Shown here: positions 43,540 through 55,518 of the stretch, in pieces
Position numbering within the stretch: position 1 is the stretch's first letter
Layout: each line of letters starts with the position of its first letter
Origin: RYN-230 sp963841695
GTDB lineage: Bacteria > Actinomycetota > Actinomycetes > Streptosporangiales > Streptosporangiaceae
Reading direction: 5' to 3'
Assembly (NCBI GenBank): GCA_963841695.1
Contig: CAWJDQ010000001.1
Span: forward strand, 434,001 to 498,000
Length of the DNA: 64,000 bases
Translations under genes and position numbers: made by a program
The notes under the pieces: model-generated
What the model was told of the DNA's origin: nothing
The model's input: only the letters and a program-made list of their open reading frames with translations
Databases searched by the model: none

Positions 43540-43868
43540 ATCAGGACGTCGTCGGGATCGCGCGGGTCGTACCAGATGAGCACCGGCTCCCCGGGCCGCT
43601 GCCGTGCTGACTTCGCGGCCCGGGGCCCGGCGGACCGCTCCAGGACGCGCCCGTCCGCCAGCGTGTACTGGAGCAGGGTCCGCGGCCGGGACTCAGCCGC
43701 CTGGTCGCCGGGCACCGGCTGGTCGCCGGGCACCGGCTCCGTGACGGGCAGCGCCCAGGTCGTGACCCCGGTGCGGCGCAGCCGCCGGACCCGGCGCAGC
43801 CCGGAAAGGCCGGCCAGCGCGGTCACGCCGCCCGCGACCGCCAGCCAGGCCCCGAAGATGATCAGCAT
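43443..43868 (-). CDS. DUF3592-type membrane protein
   Basis: This 141-residue protein has an N-terminal membrane segment (IIFGAWLAVAGGVTALAGL) and a C-terminal one (VAAGTLLVAAGAAVAIFG), with a beta-rich middle containing VLIWYDPRDPDDVLI. The YDPxDP motif and the two-helix frame are typical of DUF3592. Function is unknown. The ATG at 43868 has only weak support. The 3' end overlaps the converging TetR gene by about 97 bases. Confidence 0.72.
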   Translation of the reverse strand: MLIIFGAWLAVAGGVTALAGLSGLRRVRRLRRTGVTTWALPVTEPVPGDQPVPGDQAAESRPRTLLQYTLADGRVLERSAGPRAAKSARQRPGEPVLIWYDPRDPDDVLIYGRWGRGADRAFVAAGTLLVAAGAAVAIFGP

Positions 43869-44124
43869 CCCTGGGCGGCCCGGATCAGCCCGGCGGCCAT
43901 CAGCTCGAGCACGCCCGCCGGCGTGGCCGCGATGAACACACCCTGACACTAAGCCGGGACTGGCCGCGATGTCACGTTCCGGCGTGGCCGTTCCGGCGCG
44001 CCAGGCCGGCGCCGCCGGGGTCCATATCCTGCCTGCTAGCCGGGCGGTATAGTCAGGCGCGGTGAGCCGGGAAGCCTGGTCGGCATCGGCCCAGGGCGCT
44101 GCGTTCGAAGGCGGGGGGCTCATC

Positions 44125-45528
44125 ATGCGCGGTCGCACCTCATCGTCGGCCCTCGGTGCCCACTGGCGCGCCGAGGTGATGCGGACCAACCTGTGGCTGG
44201 TTCCGTCGATCGAGGTCCTCGCGGCCATCGCCCTGTTCGCCCTCACGACCAGCCTGGATCATGCCGCCTACCGCGGCCAGTTCGGCCTCCCCTCGTGGGT
44301 GATCAGCGGCACCGCGGACGCCGCCCGGCAGATCCTCACCGCGATCGCCGCCGCCGTCATCACCGTGGTCGGCGTGGTGTTCTCGATCATCCTGGTCACC
44401 CTGACCCTGGCCTCCACCCAGTTCGGGCCCCGGATGCTGCGGAACTTCATCCGGGATCGCGGCACGCAGCTGACCCTCGGGACCTTCGTGGCCACGTTCG
44501 TCTACGCCGTGCTGGTCCTGGTGTCGATCGGCCCGGGGTCCCACGGGGATTTCGTGCCGCACATCGGCGTCACGGTGACGCTCACGCTGATCGTCGCGGA
44601 CATGGCCGTGCTGATCTACTTCATCCATCACACGGCCACGTCGATCCAGCTGCCGCAGGTGATCGCCAGCATCGCCAGCGACCTGTCCGAGGCGATCAAC
44701 GTGCAGGGCGGCCCGGACAGCCACCTCGGCCTGGCCGGGGACCAGGAGCGCGGCCCCTCGGCGGCGGAACTGATCCTCCGCATCGATGACGGCGGCGGGG
44801 TGGTCCGGGCCCCGGCGAGCGGTTATCTGCAGTTCATCCAGCACCGGATCCTGGTGCAGTTCGCCGCCGAGGCGGACGCGGTGATCGTCCTGGACTACCG
44901 GCCGGGCCATTTCATCGTCCAGGGGCACCCGTTCGCCGCGGTGTGGCCGCCCGAGGCGGCCGGGCGGGTGAGCGACGCGCTCGGGCGGGCGCATGTCACC
45001 GGGCCCAACCGCACCCTCACGCAGGACATCTCGTTCGGCATCGACCAGCTGGTCGAGATCGCCATCCGGGCGCTATCCACCGCGGTCAACGACACGTTCA
45101 CGGCGCTGACCTGCATCGACTGGCTAGGGGACAGCCTCTGCCAGATCACCGTCCGGTGGCATCCGGCCCGGTCGCACCGGGACAGCCAGGGGTTCATCCG
45201 GGTCATCACCGCCGAGCCGAGCCACGAGCGCCTGGTGCAGCGGGCGTTCGAGAAGATCCGCCAGGCGAGCGCGGGCATGCCCGCGGTGATGATCCGCCAG
45301 CTCGAAGCGCTCGCGAAGATCATGGCTGAGACGTCCAGTGCCGGGCAGCGCCGGGTCCTGCTCGATCAGGCGGCCATGATCCAGCGGCTCAGTGAGCGCT
45401 CGGTGCCCGAGAAAGCTGACCGGGACGATGTCCTGCGGCGCTACGAGGCCGTGGTCACCGCCGAATCCCGGCTGGCGGCCCGCGACACCGCCCCCGCCCC
45501 CGACCCTCCGCGGCCCGGCTTCGTTTAG
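44125..45528 (+). CDS. DUF2254 membrane protein
   Basis: The first 130 residues contain four hydrophobic segments (LVPSIEVLAAIALFALTTS, ILTAIAAAVITVVGVVFSI, FVATFVYAVLVLVSIG and TVTLTLIVADMAVLIYFI). The motif FSIILVTLTLASTQFGPRMLRNFIRD is diagnostic of DUF2254. The soluble C-terminal part contains DISFGIDQLVEIAIRALSTAVNDTFTAL, also conserved. Length (467) is typical. Function is unknown. The ATG at 44125 follows a GGGGGG run; a GTG at 44062 is an alternative. Confidence 0.9.
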   Translation: MRGRTSSSALGAHWRAEVMRTNLWLVPSIEVLAAIALFALTTSLDHAAYRGQFGLPSWVISGTADAARQILTAIAAAVITVVGVVFSIILVTLTLASTQFGPRMLRNFIRDRGTQLTLGTFVATFVYAVLVLVSIGPGSHGDFVPHIGVTVTLTLIVADMAVLIYFIHHTATSIQLPQVIASIASDLSEAINVQGGPDSHLGLAGDQERGPSAAELILRIDDGGGVVRAPASGYLQFIQHRILVQFAAEADAVIVLDYRPGHFIVQGHPFAAVWPPEAAGRVSDALGRAHVTGPNRTLTQDISFGIDQLVEIAIRALSTAVNDTFTALTCIDWLGDSLCQITVRWHPARSHRDSQGFIRVITAEPSHERLVQRAFEKIRQASAGMPAVMIRQLEALAKIMAETSSAGQRRVLLDQAAMIQRLSERSVPEKADRDDVLRRYEAVVTAESRLAARDTAPAPDPPRPGFV

Positions 45529-45660
45529 CGTGGAGCGATCACGGGGGATCGTGGCGCAGGACGCGGTTAGGGAGAGGCGGGCGGGCGATGATGGTGGTAT
45601 GACCCCGGACTGCCGCGCGTTCCCCGAGGCACGTGGGCCCGAGGGCAGGGGAGGTGCCGC

Positions 45661-46722
45661 GTGAGCATCGGCGAGACCCTGACGCAGGCCCGGCACCGGG
45701 CCGGTCTCAGTGTGGCCCAGGTCAGCGACCAGACCCGGATCAGGCCGCTGATCATCCGCGGGATCGAGGCCGACGACTACTCGACGTGCGGCGGCGACTT
45801 CTACGCCCGGGGGAATATCCGTGACATCGCCGAGGTCGTCGGGGCGGACGCCCAGCCGCTGATCGAGGAGTACGACCGGACCTACCGGGGCGCCGGGCCG
45901 GCCGCCGCGACCAGCCTCGACGAGCTACTGGACCGATCGGCGCGGCCGTGGCGGCAGTGGCACCGCCGGCCGGGGTTCATGCTGGTGTTCGGCGTGGCCG
46001 CGGTGGTGATCGTGCTCGGCTTCGTCGGATACCGGATGATGGGATCCCCGTCGGCCGGACCGTCCGGCCTCGCCGCCGCCGCGAACAATAACGCCAGCAC
46101 CAGCCAGGCCCGGAGCGGGTCGGCGGGGCGTCCCGACGCCGCGCGGTCCGCGCGGGCGAGGAGCGGGTCGCAGCCGTCCGCCGCGGCGCCGTCCCAGGCG
46201 CCGGCCCCGAAGAACACGGCGGCGGCCACCCCGTCGCCCGCGCCGTCCCCGGGCCCGGCCCAGGCCGGTGCGCACTCGATGGCCCCGGTGAGCGCGGCCG
46301 CGTTCAGCACGAACGGCGGCCCGGGCCAGGGCGACGACCCGCAGGACGCGCACCTCGCGATCGACGGCCGGCCCGGCACCGCGTGGCACACCGACTGGTA
46401 CACCACGCCCCGGTTCGGGAACCTGTACGCGGGCACCGGCCTGCTGGTGGAAATGGGCCGCCCGGTCACGATCACCGGGGTGCGGGTCACCCTCGGCGCG
46501 GCCGCGGGTGCCGTCTTCGCGATCCGCGTGGGCAACCAGCGGGCCCTGGCCGGCCTGGCGCGGGTCGCCCGCTCGGCCGGCCCCGGGGGAGTGATCAGGC
46601 TGACCCTGGCCCAGCCCGTGACGGCCCGTTATGTGCTGGTCTGGTTCACCAGGCTGCCGCCGGACCCGGCCGGGACCTACCAGGCGGCGATCTACGGGAT
46701 CAGCGTGAAAGGACGGCCCTGA
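45661..46722 (+). CDS. RodZ-like HTH membrane protein with discoidin-like C-terminal domain
   Basis: The N-terminal 70 residues form a Cro/CI-type helix-turn-helix (SIGETLTQARHRAGLSVAQVS, TRIRPLIIRGIEADDYS), as in RodZ. One membrane segment (FMLVFGVAAVVIVLGFVGY) is near residue 110. A long Ala/Ser/Pro-rich linker then leads to a domain with HLAIDGRPGTAWHTDWY, ITGVRVTLG and TARYVLVWFTRLP, like F5/8 type C (discoidin) modules. Actinobacterial RodZ-type proteins with such an outer domain are known. The GTG at 45661 has GGGGAGGT upstream. It may link cell-wall or carbohydrate sensing to cell-shape proteins. Confidence 0.82.
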   Translation: MSIGETLTQARHRAGLSVAQVSDQTRIRPLIIRGIEADDYSTCGGDFYARGNIRDIAEVVGADAQPLIEEYDRTYRGAGPAAATSLDELLDRSARPWRQWHRRPGFMLVFGVAAVVIVLGFVGYRMMGSPSAGPSGLAAAANNNASTSQARSGSAGRPDAARSARARSGSQPSAAAPSQAPAPKNTAAATPSPAPSPGPAQAGAHSMAPVSAAAFSTNGGPGQGDDPQDAHLAIDGRPGTAWHTDWYTTPRFGNLYAGTGLLVEMGRPVTITGVRVTLGAAAGAVFAIRVGNQRALAGLARVARSAGPGGVIRLTLAQPVTARYVLVWFTRLPPDPAGTYQAAIYGISVKGRP

Positions 46723-46815
46723 CCCCGGGCGGGGCAGCGGCCCGCGGCCCGCGTCCTCTCGCCTGGACTGGGCACGCTGACCGGAGGGAAAGGGCCGGCG
46801 GAGAAAGGGACAGCG

Positions 46816-47262
46816 ATGAAATCGAAGATCATCGAGGACGCGGACGTCGTCACCTACGTGGTGGTGTGTGATCCGGACGACGAGGCGGTCTCCGCGCTGA
46901 CGGATTTCGCGCGGGCCGAGGACCTCGAGGCGTCGCAGATCACCGGCGTCGGCGGCTTCGAGCGGGCCACGCTCGGCTGGTTCGACCGGGCGACGAAGCA
47001 GCACCGCCCGATCGAGGTGGACCAGCAGACCGAGGTCTTGTCGCTGATCGGTGATGTGGCCGAAGGCGACGGCGGCCCGAGCCTGAACCTTCACGTGGTG
47101 CTGGGGCTGGCCGACGGGACGACCCGCGGCGGCCACCTCATCGCGGGATACGTGTTCCCGACGCTGGAGCTCACCGTGACCGAGAGCCCGGCGGAGCTGC
47201 GCAAGGTCATGAACCCCGAGGTGGGGATTCCGCTCATCGATCTCGACCGCTCGGAGGCGTAG
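46816..47262 (+). CDS. PPC/DUF296 domain protein
   Basis: This 148-residue protein is a single PPC (DUF296) domain: the inner motif VLGLADGTTRGGHLIAGYVFPTLE carries the GGHL and PTLE marks. Such proteins form trimers; plant versions join AT-hook DNA-binding proteins, while bacterial versions are of unknown role. The ATG has GGAGAAAGGGA upstream. It lies 93 bases after the RodZ-like gene on the same strand. Confidence 0.88.
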   Translation: MKSKIIEDADVVTYVVVCDPDDEAVSALTDFARAEDLEASQITGVGGFERATLGWFDRATKQHRPIEVDQQTEVLSLIGDVAEGDGGPSLNLHVVLGLADGTTRGGHLIAGYVFPTLELTVTESPAELRKVMNPEVGIPLIDLDRSEA

Positions 47263-47307
47263 CGGCGGTGCCGCGGACTGCCTGGCGCCCGGTGACTCTG
47301 CGTAAAC

Positions 47308-47323
47308 GGCGCGCCGGCGCGCC
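47308..47323. repeat. 16-bp perfect GC palindrome
   Basis: GGCGCGCCGGCGCGCC is a perfect palindrome 45 bases after the PPC gene. It may act as a terminator stem for that gene. Confidence 0.6.
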
Positions 47324-47360
47324 GCCTGCCGGATATTACTCAGAGTAGTAGCTAGATTGC

Positions 47361-47380
47361 CCTCAGCATTCACGCTGAGG
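47361..47380 (+). promoter_or_regulatory. Hairpin that can mask the multicopper oxidase ribosome site
   Basis: CCTCAGC, loop ATTCAC, GCTGAGG forms a 7-bp stem immediately before the GTG at 47391. The right arm includes the first bases of the GAGGAGG Shine-Dalgarno element, so pairing would reduce ribosome access. Confidence 0.55.
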
Positions 47381-47390
47381 AGGCTGCCCG

Positions 47391-49418
47391 GTGCCTGGTC
47401 CGATGTCGCGCCGCCGCATGATGAGGTACGGGCTCGGCGCCGCGGGGGCCACGGTCGCGGCCGGGGTGCTCACCGGGCAGTCGGCAGGCCCGGCGTCCGC
47501 GCAGGCCGGGTCCTGGGCCCGGCGGCCGCGCCGGTCGCGGGAGCTGCCGCAGCCCCGGGTGCTGCGCAGCGCCCGGGGCGTGCTGGATGTCCGGCTGACC
47601 GCGGTGCCGGCCGTCGTGGACATGGGCGCGCCGAAGCTGGTCAGGACCTATACCTGGAACCAGGTCGTGCCCGGGTACACCTGGGAGATCGAGCCCGGCG
47701 ACACGTTGCGGGTCCACCTGCGCAACCGGCTGCCGTACCTGCCGCCGCCCGAGCACATGGTGATGGACCGGCCGCACGAGTGGACGCACACGAATCTGCA
47801 CACGCACGGCCTGCACGTCTCGCCGGCCGGGAACGCCGACAACGTGTTCATCGACATCCCGCCCGGCCAGGATCACCATTACGAGATCCCGGTGCCGCAC
47901 GATCACGTGGGCGGGCTCAACTGGTACCACCCGCACCGGCACGGCGGCGTGACCCAGCAGCTCCGGGCCGGGATGGCCGGGATGCTCATCGTCCGGGGCG
48001 AGATCGACCGGGTGAAGGAAGTCCGCGCGGCGCGCGAACGGGTGATGGTGCTGCAGTCGATCGAGCTGGGCGACGACTACCAGCTCCTGGACCCCATCCC
48101 GTTCCCTAAGCCGGATCAGGCCTTCTTCCCCCGGACCCACGCCCTGTACACGGTCAACGGCGTGCTCAAGCCGCACCTCACCATGTACCCGGGGGAGGTG
48201 CAGCGGTGGCGGCTGCTGAACGCGGCCGAGGGCAACTTCATGTCGCTGCACCTGAGGCAGCACGACTTCCACGTGCTGGCCTGGGACGGGATGACCCTGG
48301 CCGAGCCGGACACCACCAGCGTGGTGATGATGTCGGCGGGCAACCGGGTCGACCTGCTGGTCCGGGCGGGCCGCCCGGGCACGTACGACCTGGTCCTGCA
48401 CCCCGGGTCCAGCCAGGACCCGAACATCCCCGGCATGCCCGGGGACTCGGGTGCGTCCGGGACCTCGGGTGCGTCCGGGGCCGATGACCCGGCGGGCGGG
48501 CGGGGGATGGCCATGCCCGGGTTCCCGGCCTTCGACGAGGAACTCGCGCCGCGGACCATCCTGACCGTGCACGTGGCCGGGCACGGCCCGTCGATGGGGC
48601 TGCCGGATTCGCTGCCGGCCTGGGATCCGCCGATCCTGCCGATCGCCCGGCGGCGGCATTTCTCCTTCACCGTCCAGCGCAAGCCGGACCACACGTTCCT
48701 GTCCTTCGGGATCGACGGCCACCCGTACGACATGGCCCGGCCGCCCTACCAGGTCCCGCTGGGCACGGCCGAGGAATGGACGCTGGTCAACGCCTTCGAC
48801 CCCAAGCTGATGAACCACGCGCACGTGTTCCACATCCACACCAACCCGTTCAAGATCACCAAGATCAACGGGCGCACGCTGGACAAACCGTTGTGGCGAG
48901 ACACGTTTGTGCTGCCCAAGCGGTCAGGGGACTCGCTGACCTGGGAGTCGAACTTCGTCGATTTCGCGGGGAAGTTCGTCGAGCACTGCCACATGGTCTC
49001 GCACGAAGACCTGGGGATGATGTCGGCCGTTGAGGTGATCGGGCCGCCAGGCGGCGGATCGGTCGGCCCGGCGGCCGGTGAGGAGTCATCCGGCCGGCCG
49101 ACGCTCGGGCGGCCAGGCAGGCGCTCGGGGGGCCGGCGGCCGGATGGCGCTCGGGACCGGATAGCCAGACGGCGCCCGGGCGGCGCGGATGACGCGCCGG
49201 CGCGGACGGGCGCTCCCGGGCGGGGCGGGATCGCGCCGGGCGGGGCGGATGGTGCGCCGGGGCTCACCCGGTGCGACCCGGGAATGGCGGGGGGAACGGT
49301 ATGGACAGCGTTGATCGCCGGGATTTCCTGCGCGGCGGCAGCGTGGCCGCGGGACTGGCCGCCCTGGCCGGGGCCGGGGCGGGTGCGGCGCGGGGCACCG
49401 CCGCCGAGGCGGCCGTGA
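47391..49418 (+). CDS. Tat-exported multicopper oxidase
   Basis: The Tat signal has RRRMMRYGLGAAGATVAAGV. All four copper motifs are present: THTNLHTHGLHVS, LNWYHPHRHGG, NHAHVFHIHTNPF and EHCHMVSHEDLGMM. It is a laccase or copper/manganese-type oxidase acting outside the membrane. The GTG at 47391 has AGGAGG seven bases upstream. After the last copper site (about residue 555) there are roughly 120 low-complexity residues that overlap the next gene by 118 bases, so the true stop may be earlier and a frame error is likely near 49060-49160. Confidence 0.88.
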   Translation: MPGPMSRRRMMRYGLGAAGATVAAGVLTGQSAGPASAQAGSWARRPRRSRELPQPRVLRSARGVLDVRLTAVPAVVDMGAPKLVRTYTWNQVVPGYTWEIEPGDTLRVHLRNRLPYLPPPEHMVMDRPHEWTHTNLHTHGLHVSPAGNADNVFIDIPPGQDHHYEIPVPHDHVGGLNWYHPHRHGGVTQQLRAGMAGMLIVRGEIDRVKEVRAARERVMVLQSIELGDDYQLLDPIPFPKPDQAFFPRTHALYTVNGVLKPHLTMYPGEVQRWRLLNAAEGNFMSLHLRQHDFHVLAWDGMTLAEPDTTSVVMMSAGNRVDLLVRAGRPGTYDLVLHPGSSQDPNIPGMPGDSGASGTSGASGADDPAGGRGMAMPGFPAFDEELAPRTILTVHVAGHGPSMGLPDSLPAWDPPILPIARRRHFSFTVQRKPDHTFLSFGIDGHPYDMARPPYQVPLGTAEEWTLVNAFDPKLMNHAHVFHIHTNPFKITKINGRTLDKPLWRDTFVLPKRSGDSLTWESNFVDFAGKFVEHCHMVSHEDLGMMSAVEVIGPPGGGSVGPAAGEESSGRPTLGRPGRRSGGRRPDGARDRIARRRPGGADDAPARTGAPGRGGIAPGGADGAPGLTRCDPGMAGGTVWTALIAGISCAAAAWPRDWPPWPGPGRVRRGAPPPRRP

Positions 49419-50899
49419 GGCCGGCGCGCGGGCCTTCGGATGGGCTGGGCCCCGATCGCCGGGCGCCGCTGGGGAAGCTGCGCCGGCGGTTGACGGGCAG
49501 GCTGCTGGTCCCGGGCGACCGGGGGTACGACGCGGCCAGCGCACCCGCCAACGGCCGTTACGACCGCGTCCGCCCGATGGCCGTGGCCGTGTGCGCCACC
49601 GAGCACGACGTGGTGGCCTGCGTCGACTGGGCCCGCCGCTATGGTGTGCGGCCGGTAGCGCGGGGCGGCGGACACAGTTACGCCGGCTTCTCGACCACCC
49701 GGGGCCTGCTCATCGACCTGGGCCTGCTCAACCGGGTGCGCATCGATAAGGCCCGCGGGACGATGACGCTGGGCGGCGGGACGCTGAACGGGCACCTGTT
49801 CAAGGCGATGCGCGGCGGCCACCTGTTCCTGCCCGTCGGGACCTGCCTGGGCGTCGGGGCCGGCGGCCTGACCCTCGGCGGCGGGATCGGCTACAACACC
49901 CGCTGGGCCGGCCTGACCTGCGATCACCTCCGCTCCTCGCGGATCGTCACCGCGGGCGGAGACCTGCTCGACGTCAACGCCGCCCGCCACGGCGACCTGT
50001 ACTGGGCCTGCCGGGGCGGGGCGGGCGGCAGCTTCGGCGTCAACACGTCCTTCACCTTCGACCTGGTCGAGGTGCCGAGAAAGACGGTCAGCTACTACCT
50101 CGCCTGGTGGCGCGGGGCCGACGCGGCGGTCAGCGCGTTCGTGGAGTTCGACAAGATCCTCAAGAGGGCACCGGCGGCGTTCAACGCGGTCCTGCTGGCC
50201 CAGGCCGCGCCGGTCGGGAAGCCGGGCCCGCGGGAGGCGATGTGGGTGTGGACCCGCGGCCAGTACGTCGGCCCGCTCGACGAACTGCGCGACCTGATCC
50301 GCCCCCTGCTCCGGGCCGCCGGAACGCCGCGTGAACTGGAGTTGCGCGAGATGCCGTTCTGGGAGGCACAGCAGGTCTTCGCGGATGAGCCGTCGGCGCC
50401 GCACTCGTTCGGGGACATCTCCCGGTACGCCGGGCAGCCCATCCCGCAGCACGCCGTCCAGGACCTGGTCGACCTGGTGGCCCGCTGCCCGTCCCGGACC
50501 CCGGACGCGCACGGGTCGGTCTGGAACCTGGGCTGGGTCGGCAGCGACGTCGTGGACCGGATACCGCGTCGCAGCACGGCCTACGTGCACCGGGGGATGA
50601 CGACGCTCTGGCGGCCGACCACGGTCTGGCCGAACCACGCGCCGCGGTCGGTGGGGCGGGGACTGGTCGAGTGGGGCCAGGAGATGATGGACGTGCTCCG
50701 GCCGGTGACGCCGGACGAGAGTTACCAGAACTTCCCCAACCGGCTTATCGGGGACTGGCGGCGGGAGTATTACGGGGAGAACTTCCCGCGCCTGGTCCGG
50801 GTCAAGTCCCGGTACGACCCGCACGACCTGTTCTGCAACCAGCAGAGCATCCCTCCACGCTCAACGCGGAGGCCGCTGGCCGAGGGGAGGGAGCCCTAG
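49301..50899 (+). CDS. Tat-exported FAD-binding BBE-type oxidoreductase
   Basis: The Tat signal has DRRDFLRGGSVAAGLAALAG. The PCMH-type FAD domain includes VRPVARGGGHSYAGFSTTRG (histidine for covalent flavin), VGTCLGVGAGGLTLGGGIGY and GGAGGSFGVNTSF. The C-terminal BBE motif is ESYQNFPNRLIGDWRREYYGENFPRLVRVKSRYDPHDLFCNQQSIP-like over about residues 470-515. It oxidises alcohols, sugars or aldehydes with O2. The ATG at 49301 follows GGGGGG. It shares its stop codons with the converging amidohydrolase in CTAG. Confidence 0.9.
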   Translation: MDSVDRRDFLRGGSVAAGLAALAGAGAGAARGTAAEAAVRPARGPSDGLGPDRRAPLGKLRRRLTGRLLVPGDRGYDAASAPANGRYDRVRPMAVAVCATEHDVVACVDWARRYGVRPVARGGGHSYAGFSTTRGLLIDLGLLNRVRIDKARGTMTLGGGTLNGHLFKAMRGGHLFLPVGTCLGVGAGGLTLGGGIGYNTRWAGLTCDHLRSSRIVTAGGDLLDVNAARHGDLYWACRGGAGGSFGVNTSFTFDLVEVPRKTVSYYLAWWRGADAAVSAFVEFDKILKRAPAAFNAVLLAQAAPVGKPGPREAMWVWTRGQYVGPLDELRDLIRPLLRAAGTPRELELREMPFWEAQQVFADEPSAPHSFGDISRYAGQPIPQHAVQDLVDLVARCPSRTPDAHGSVWNLGWVGSDVVDRIPRRSTAYVHRGMTTLWRPTTVWPNHAPRSVGRGLVEWGQEMMDVLRPVTPDESYQNFPNRLIGDWRREYYGENFPRLVRVKSRYDPHDLFCNQQSIPPRSTRRPLAEGREP

Positions 50900-52131
50900 G
50901 ATGCGGCTTTGAGCTGGCGGCCGCCGACCCAGACCGCGGTGATCCGGGCCGGGTCCGCGAGCAGGGAGATGTCGGCCAGCGGGTCGCCGTCCACGGTGAT
51001 GAGGTCGGCGTCGTAGCCCTCGGCCAGCAGGCCGCTGCGCGGCGCCTGCGGGCCGAGGGTGCGCGGCGCGGTGGCCGTGGCCGCCTCGATGGCCTGCTGA
51101 GGCGTCATGCCGAGCGCCACCAGATGCCGCAGTTCGGTTCCGTTGGTGCCCCAGGCGCCGGGCAGGTCCAGGCCGGTCAGCCCGATATCGGTGCCCATCG
51201 CGATGGTCACCCCGCGCTCGATCGCCATCCGCACCATGTCGGCGTGGGTGCCGGCGATCGCCGTCAGCTTGGCCGCCGCGTACGGCGGGACCTTGGACAG
51301 GTCGGCGAGGATGTTCTCGACGATCGTCCGGGTGGGGACCAGGATCGTGCCCGTCTCGCGCATCGCGTCGCAGGCCTCCTCGTCCAGGTAGGTCCCGTGC
51401 TCGATGGTCGCGACCCCGGCCCGCAGCGCGGCCATGATGCCCGGCTTGCCGTGGCAGTGCGCCGCCACCACCCGGTCGGCCAGGCCGGCCACCTCGACGA
51501 TCGTGCGCAGTTCGGCGTCGGTGAACTGCTGGTGGACGGGATGGTCCACCTCGGACAGCACGCCGCCGGACGCGCAGACCTTGATCACGGCGGCGCCGCG
51601 GCGCAACTGCTCCCGGACCGCGCGCATGCACTCGGACGTGCCGTCGGCCAGCCGGAACGCCCCGTCGTGCTGGCTGAAGTCCTCCACCCAGGACAGCGGG
51701 TAACAGTGCAGGTCGCCGTGGCCGCCCGTGGTGCTGAGCACCGCGCCGGCGGCATAGATGGACGGCCCGTCGAGCAGGCCCTCACGGACCGCCTGCGCCA
51801 GGTAGACACCGAGGCCGCCGACCTCGCGCACCGAGGTGATGCCGGCGTTCAGCGCGTTGACCAGGTCGCGCGCCGACCGGGCCGCGCGCAGCTGGGTCGG
51901 TTCTTGCGCCAGCCGGGCCAGGTCAAGCGTCCGGCTGCCCATCAGGTGACCGTGACAGTCCCACAGTCCGGGGAGCACGGTCGCCGCGCTGCGGGTGACC
52001 ACGCCCGGCGTGGCCGGGGCGCCGGCGGCTGGCCCCGCGTAGCTGATCCGGCTGCCGTCGATCAGGACCGTGGCGTCGCGGACCGGCTCACCGTGGCCCG
52101 GGATGAGCAGCCCGGCGTCGATCCGTTCCAT
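50896..52131 (-). CDS. Amidohydrolase family protein (imidazolonepropionase-like)
   Basis: Motifs of the metal-dependent amidohydrolase superfamily are VLPGLWDCHGHLMG (HxH near residue 65), VIKVCASGGV (usual lysine), VAAHCHGKPG, IEHGTYLDEE and AMGTDIGLTG with the catalytic aspartate, then EGYDADLITVDGDPL. It resembles prolidase-like or imidazolonepropionase-like hydrolases of unknown substrate. The ATG at 52131 has GGAGGAG upstream; a longer start at 52236 is rejected because it overlaps the divergent gene's start. Confidence 0.9.
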   Translation of the reverse strand: MERIDAGLLIPGHGEPVRDATVLIDGSRISYAGPAAGAPATPGVVTRSAATVLPGLWDCHGHLMGSRTLDLARLAQEPTQLRAARSARDLVNALNAGITSVREVGGLGVYLAQAVREGLLDGPSIYAAGAVLSTTGGHGDLHCYPLSWVEDFSQHDGAFRLADGTSECMRAVREQLRRGAAVIKVCASGGVLSEVDHPVHQQFTDAELRTIVEVAGLADRVVAAHCHGKPGIMAALRAGVATIEHGTYLDEEACDAMRETGTILVPTRTIVENILADLSKVPPYAAAKLTAIAGTHADMVRMAIERGVTIAMGTDIGLTGLDLPGAWGTNGTELRHLVALGMTPQQAIEAATATAPRTLGPQAPRSGLLAEGYDADLITVDGDPLADISLLADPARITAVWVGGRQLKAAS

Positions 52132-52677
52132 GAGTCTCCTCCATCTCGGCCCGTCGTCTGCTGACTGCGGCACGATATCGGCAGCGACAGCAAGTCCACC
52201 GACCCGGGAGGTACCGCATGGCGCCCAGCGAAGCACCCCGGCCCTGCCCGCCCGCGCAAGGGCTGGACATCCGGGCGGCCCAGCGGCTCGCCTGGCACAA
52301 CAAGATCGATAAGGGTTTCAACACCACCGACGTCCCGCTGGAGTTCTGCCTGCTGCAGGGCGAGATGGCGGAAGCATTCGACGCCTGGCGTAAAGACGGG
52401 CCGGATGTCGCCGCGGAACTGGCCGACGTGGCGATCTACCTGCTGGGACTCGCCGAGCTGCTCGGCATCGACCTGCAGGACGCGGTCGGGGCCAAGCTGG
52501 CGGCGAACGCGGTACGGACCTACCAGCCGTTGCCGAACGGCGTGCTGGTCAAGTCTGCGCCGCGGGTAAATCCTGACGATTCTGCGTCGGGGGTGAAGCC
52601 TGGCGATCCGCCTGCGCCCGGCACGCCGCCTGACGGTCCCCCCGCGCGGGAAAGTGGAACTGGCTCACCGGGCGCGG

Positions 52678-55491
<2,814 letters not shown>

Positions 55492-55518
55492 CGCGTACCT
55501 TCCCCTCGGTCCCTTGCG

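Noticed and set aside
43862..43939. A 25-codon minus-strand frame (VFIAATPAGVLELMAAG) that overlaps the DUF3592 start
   Set aside because: It has no ribosome site at a usable distance and no conserved feature. Translational coupling is possible but unsupported.
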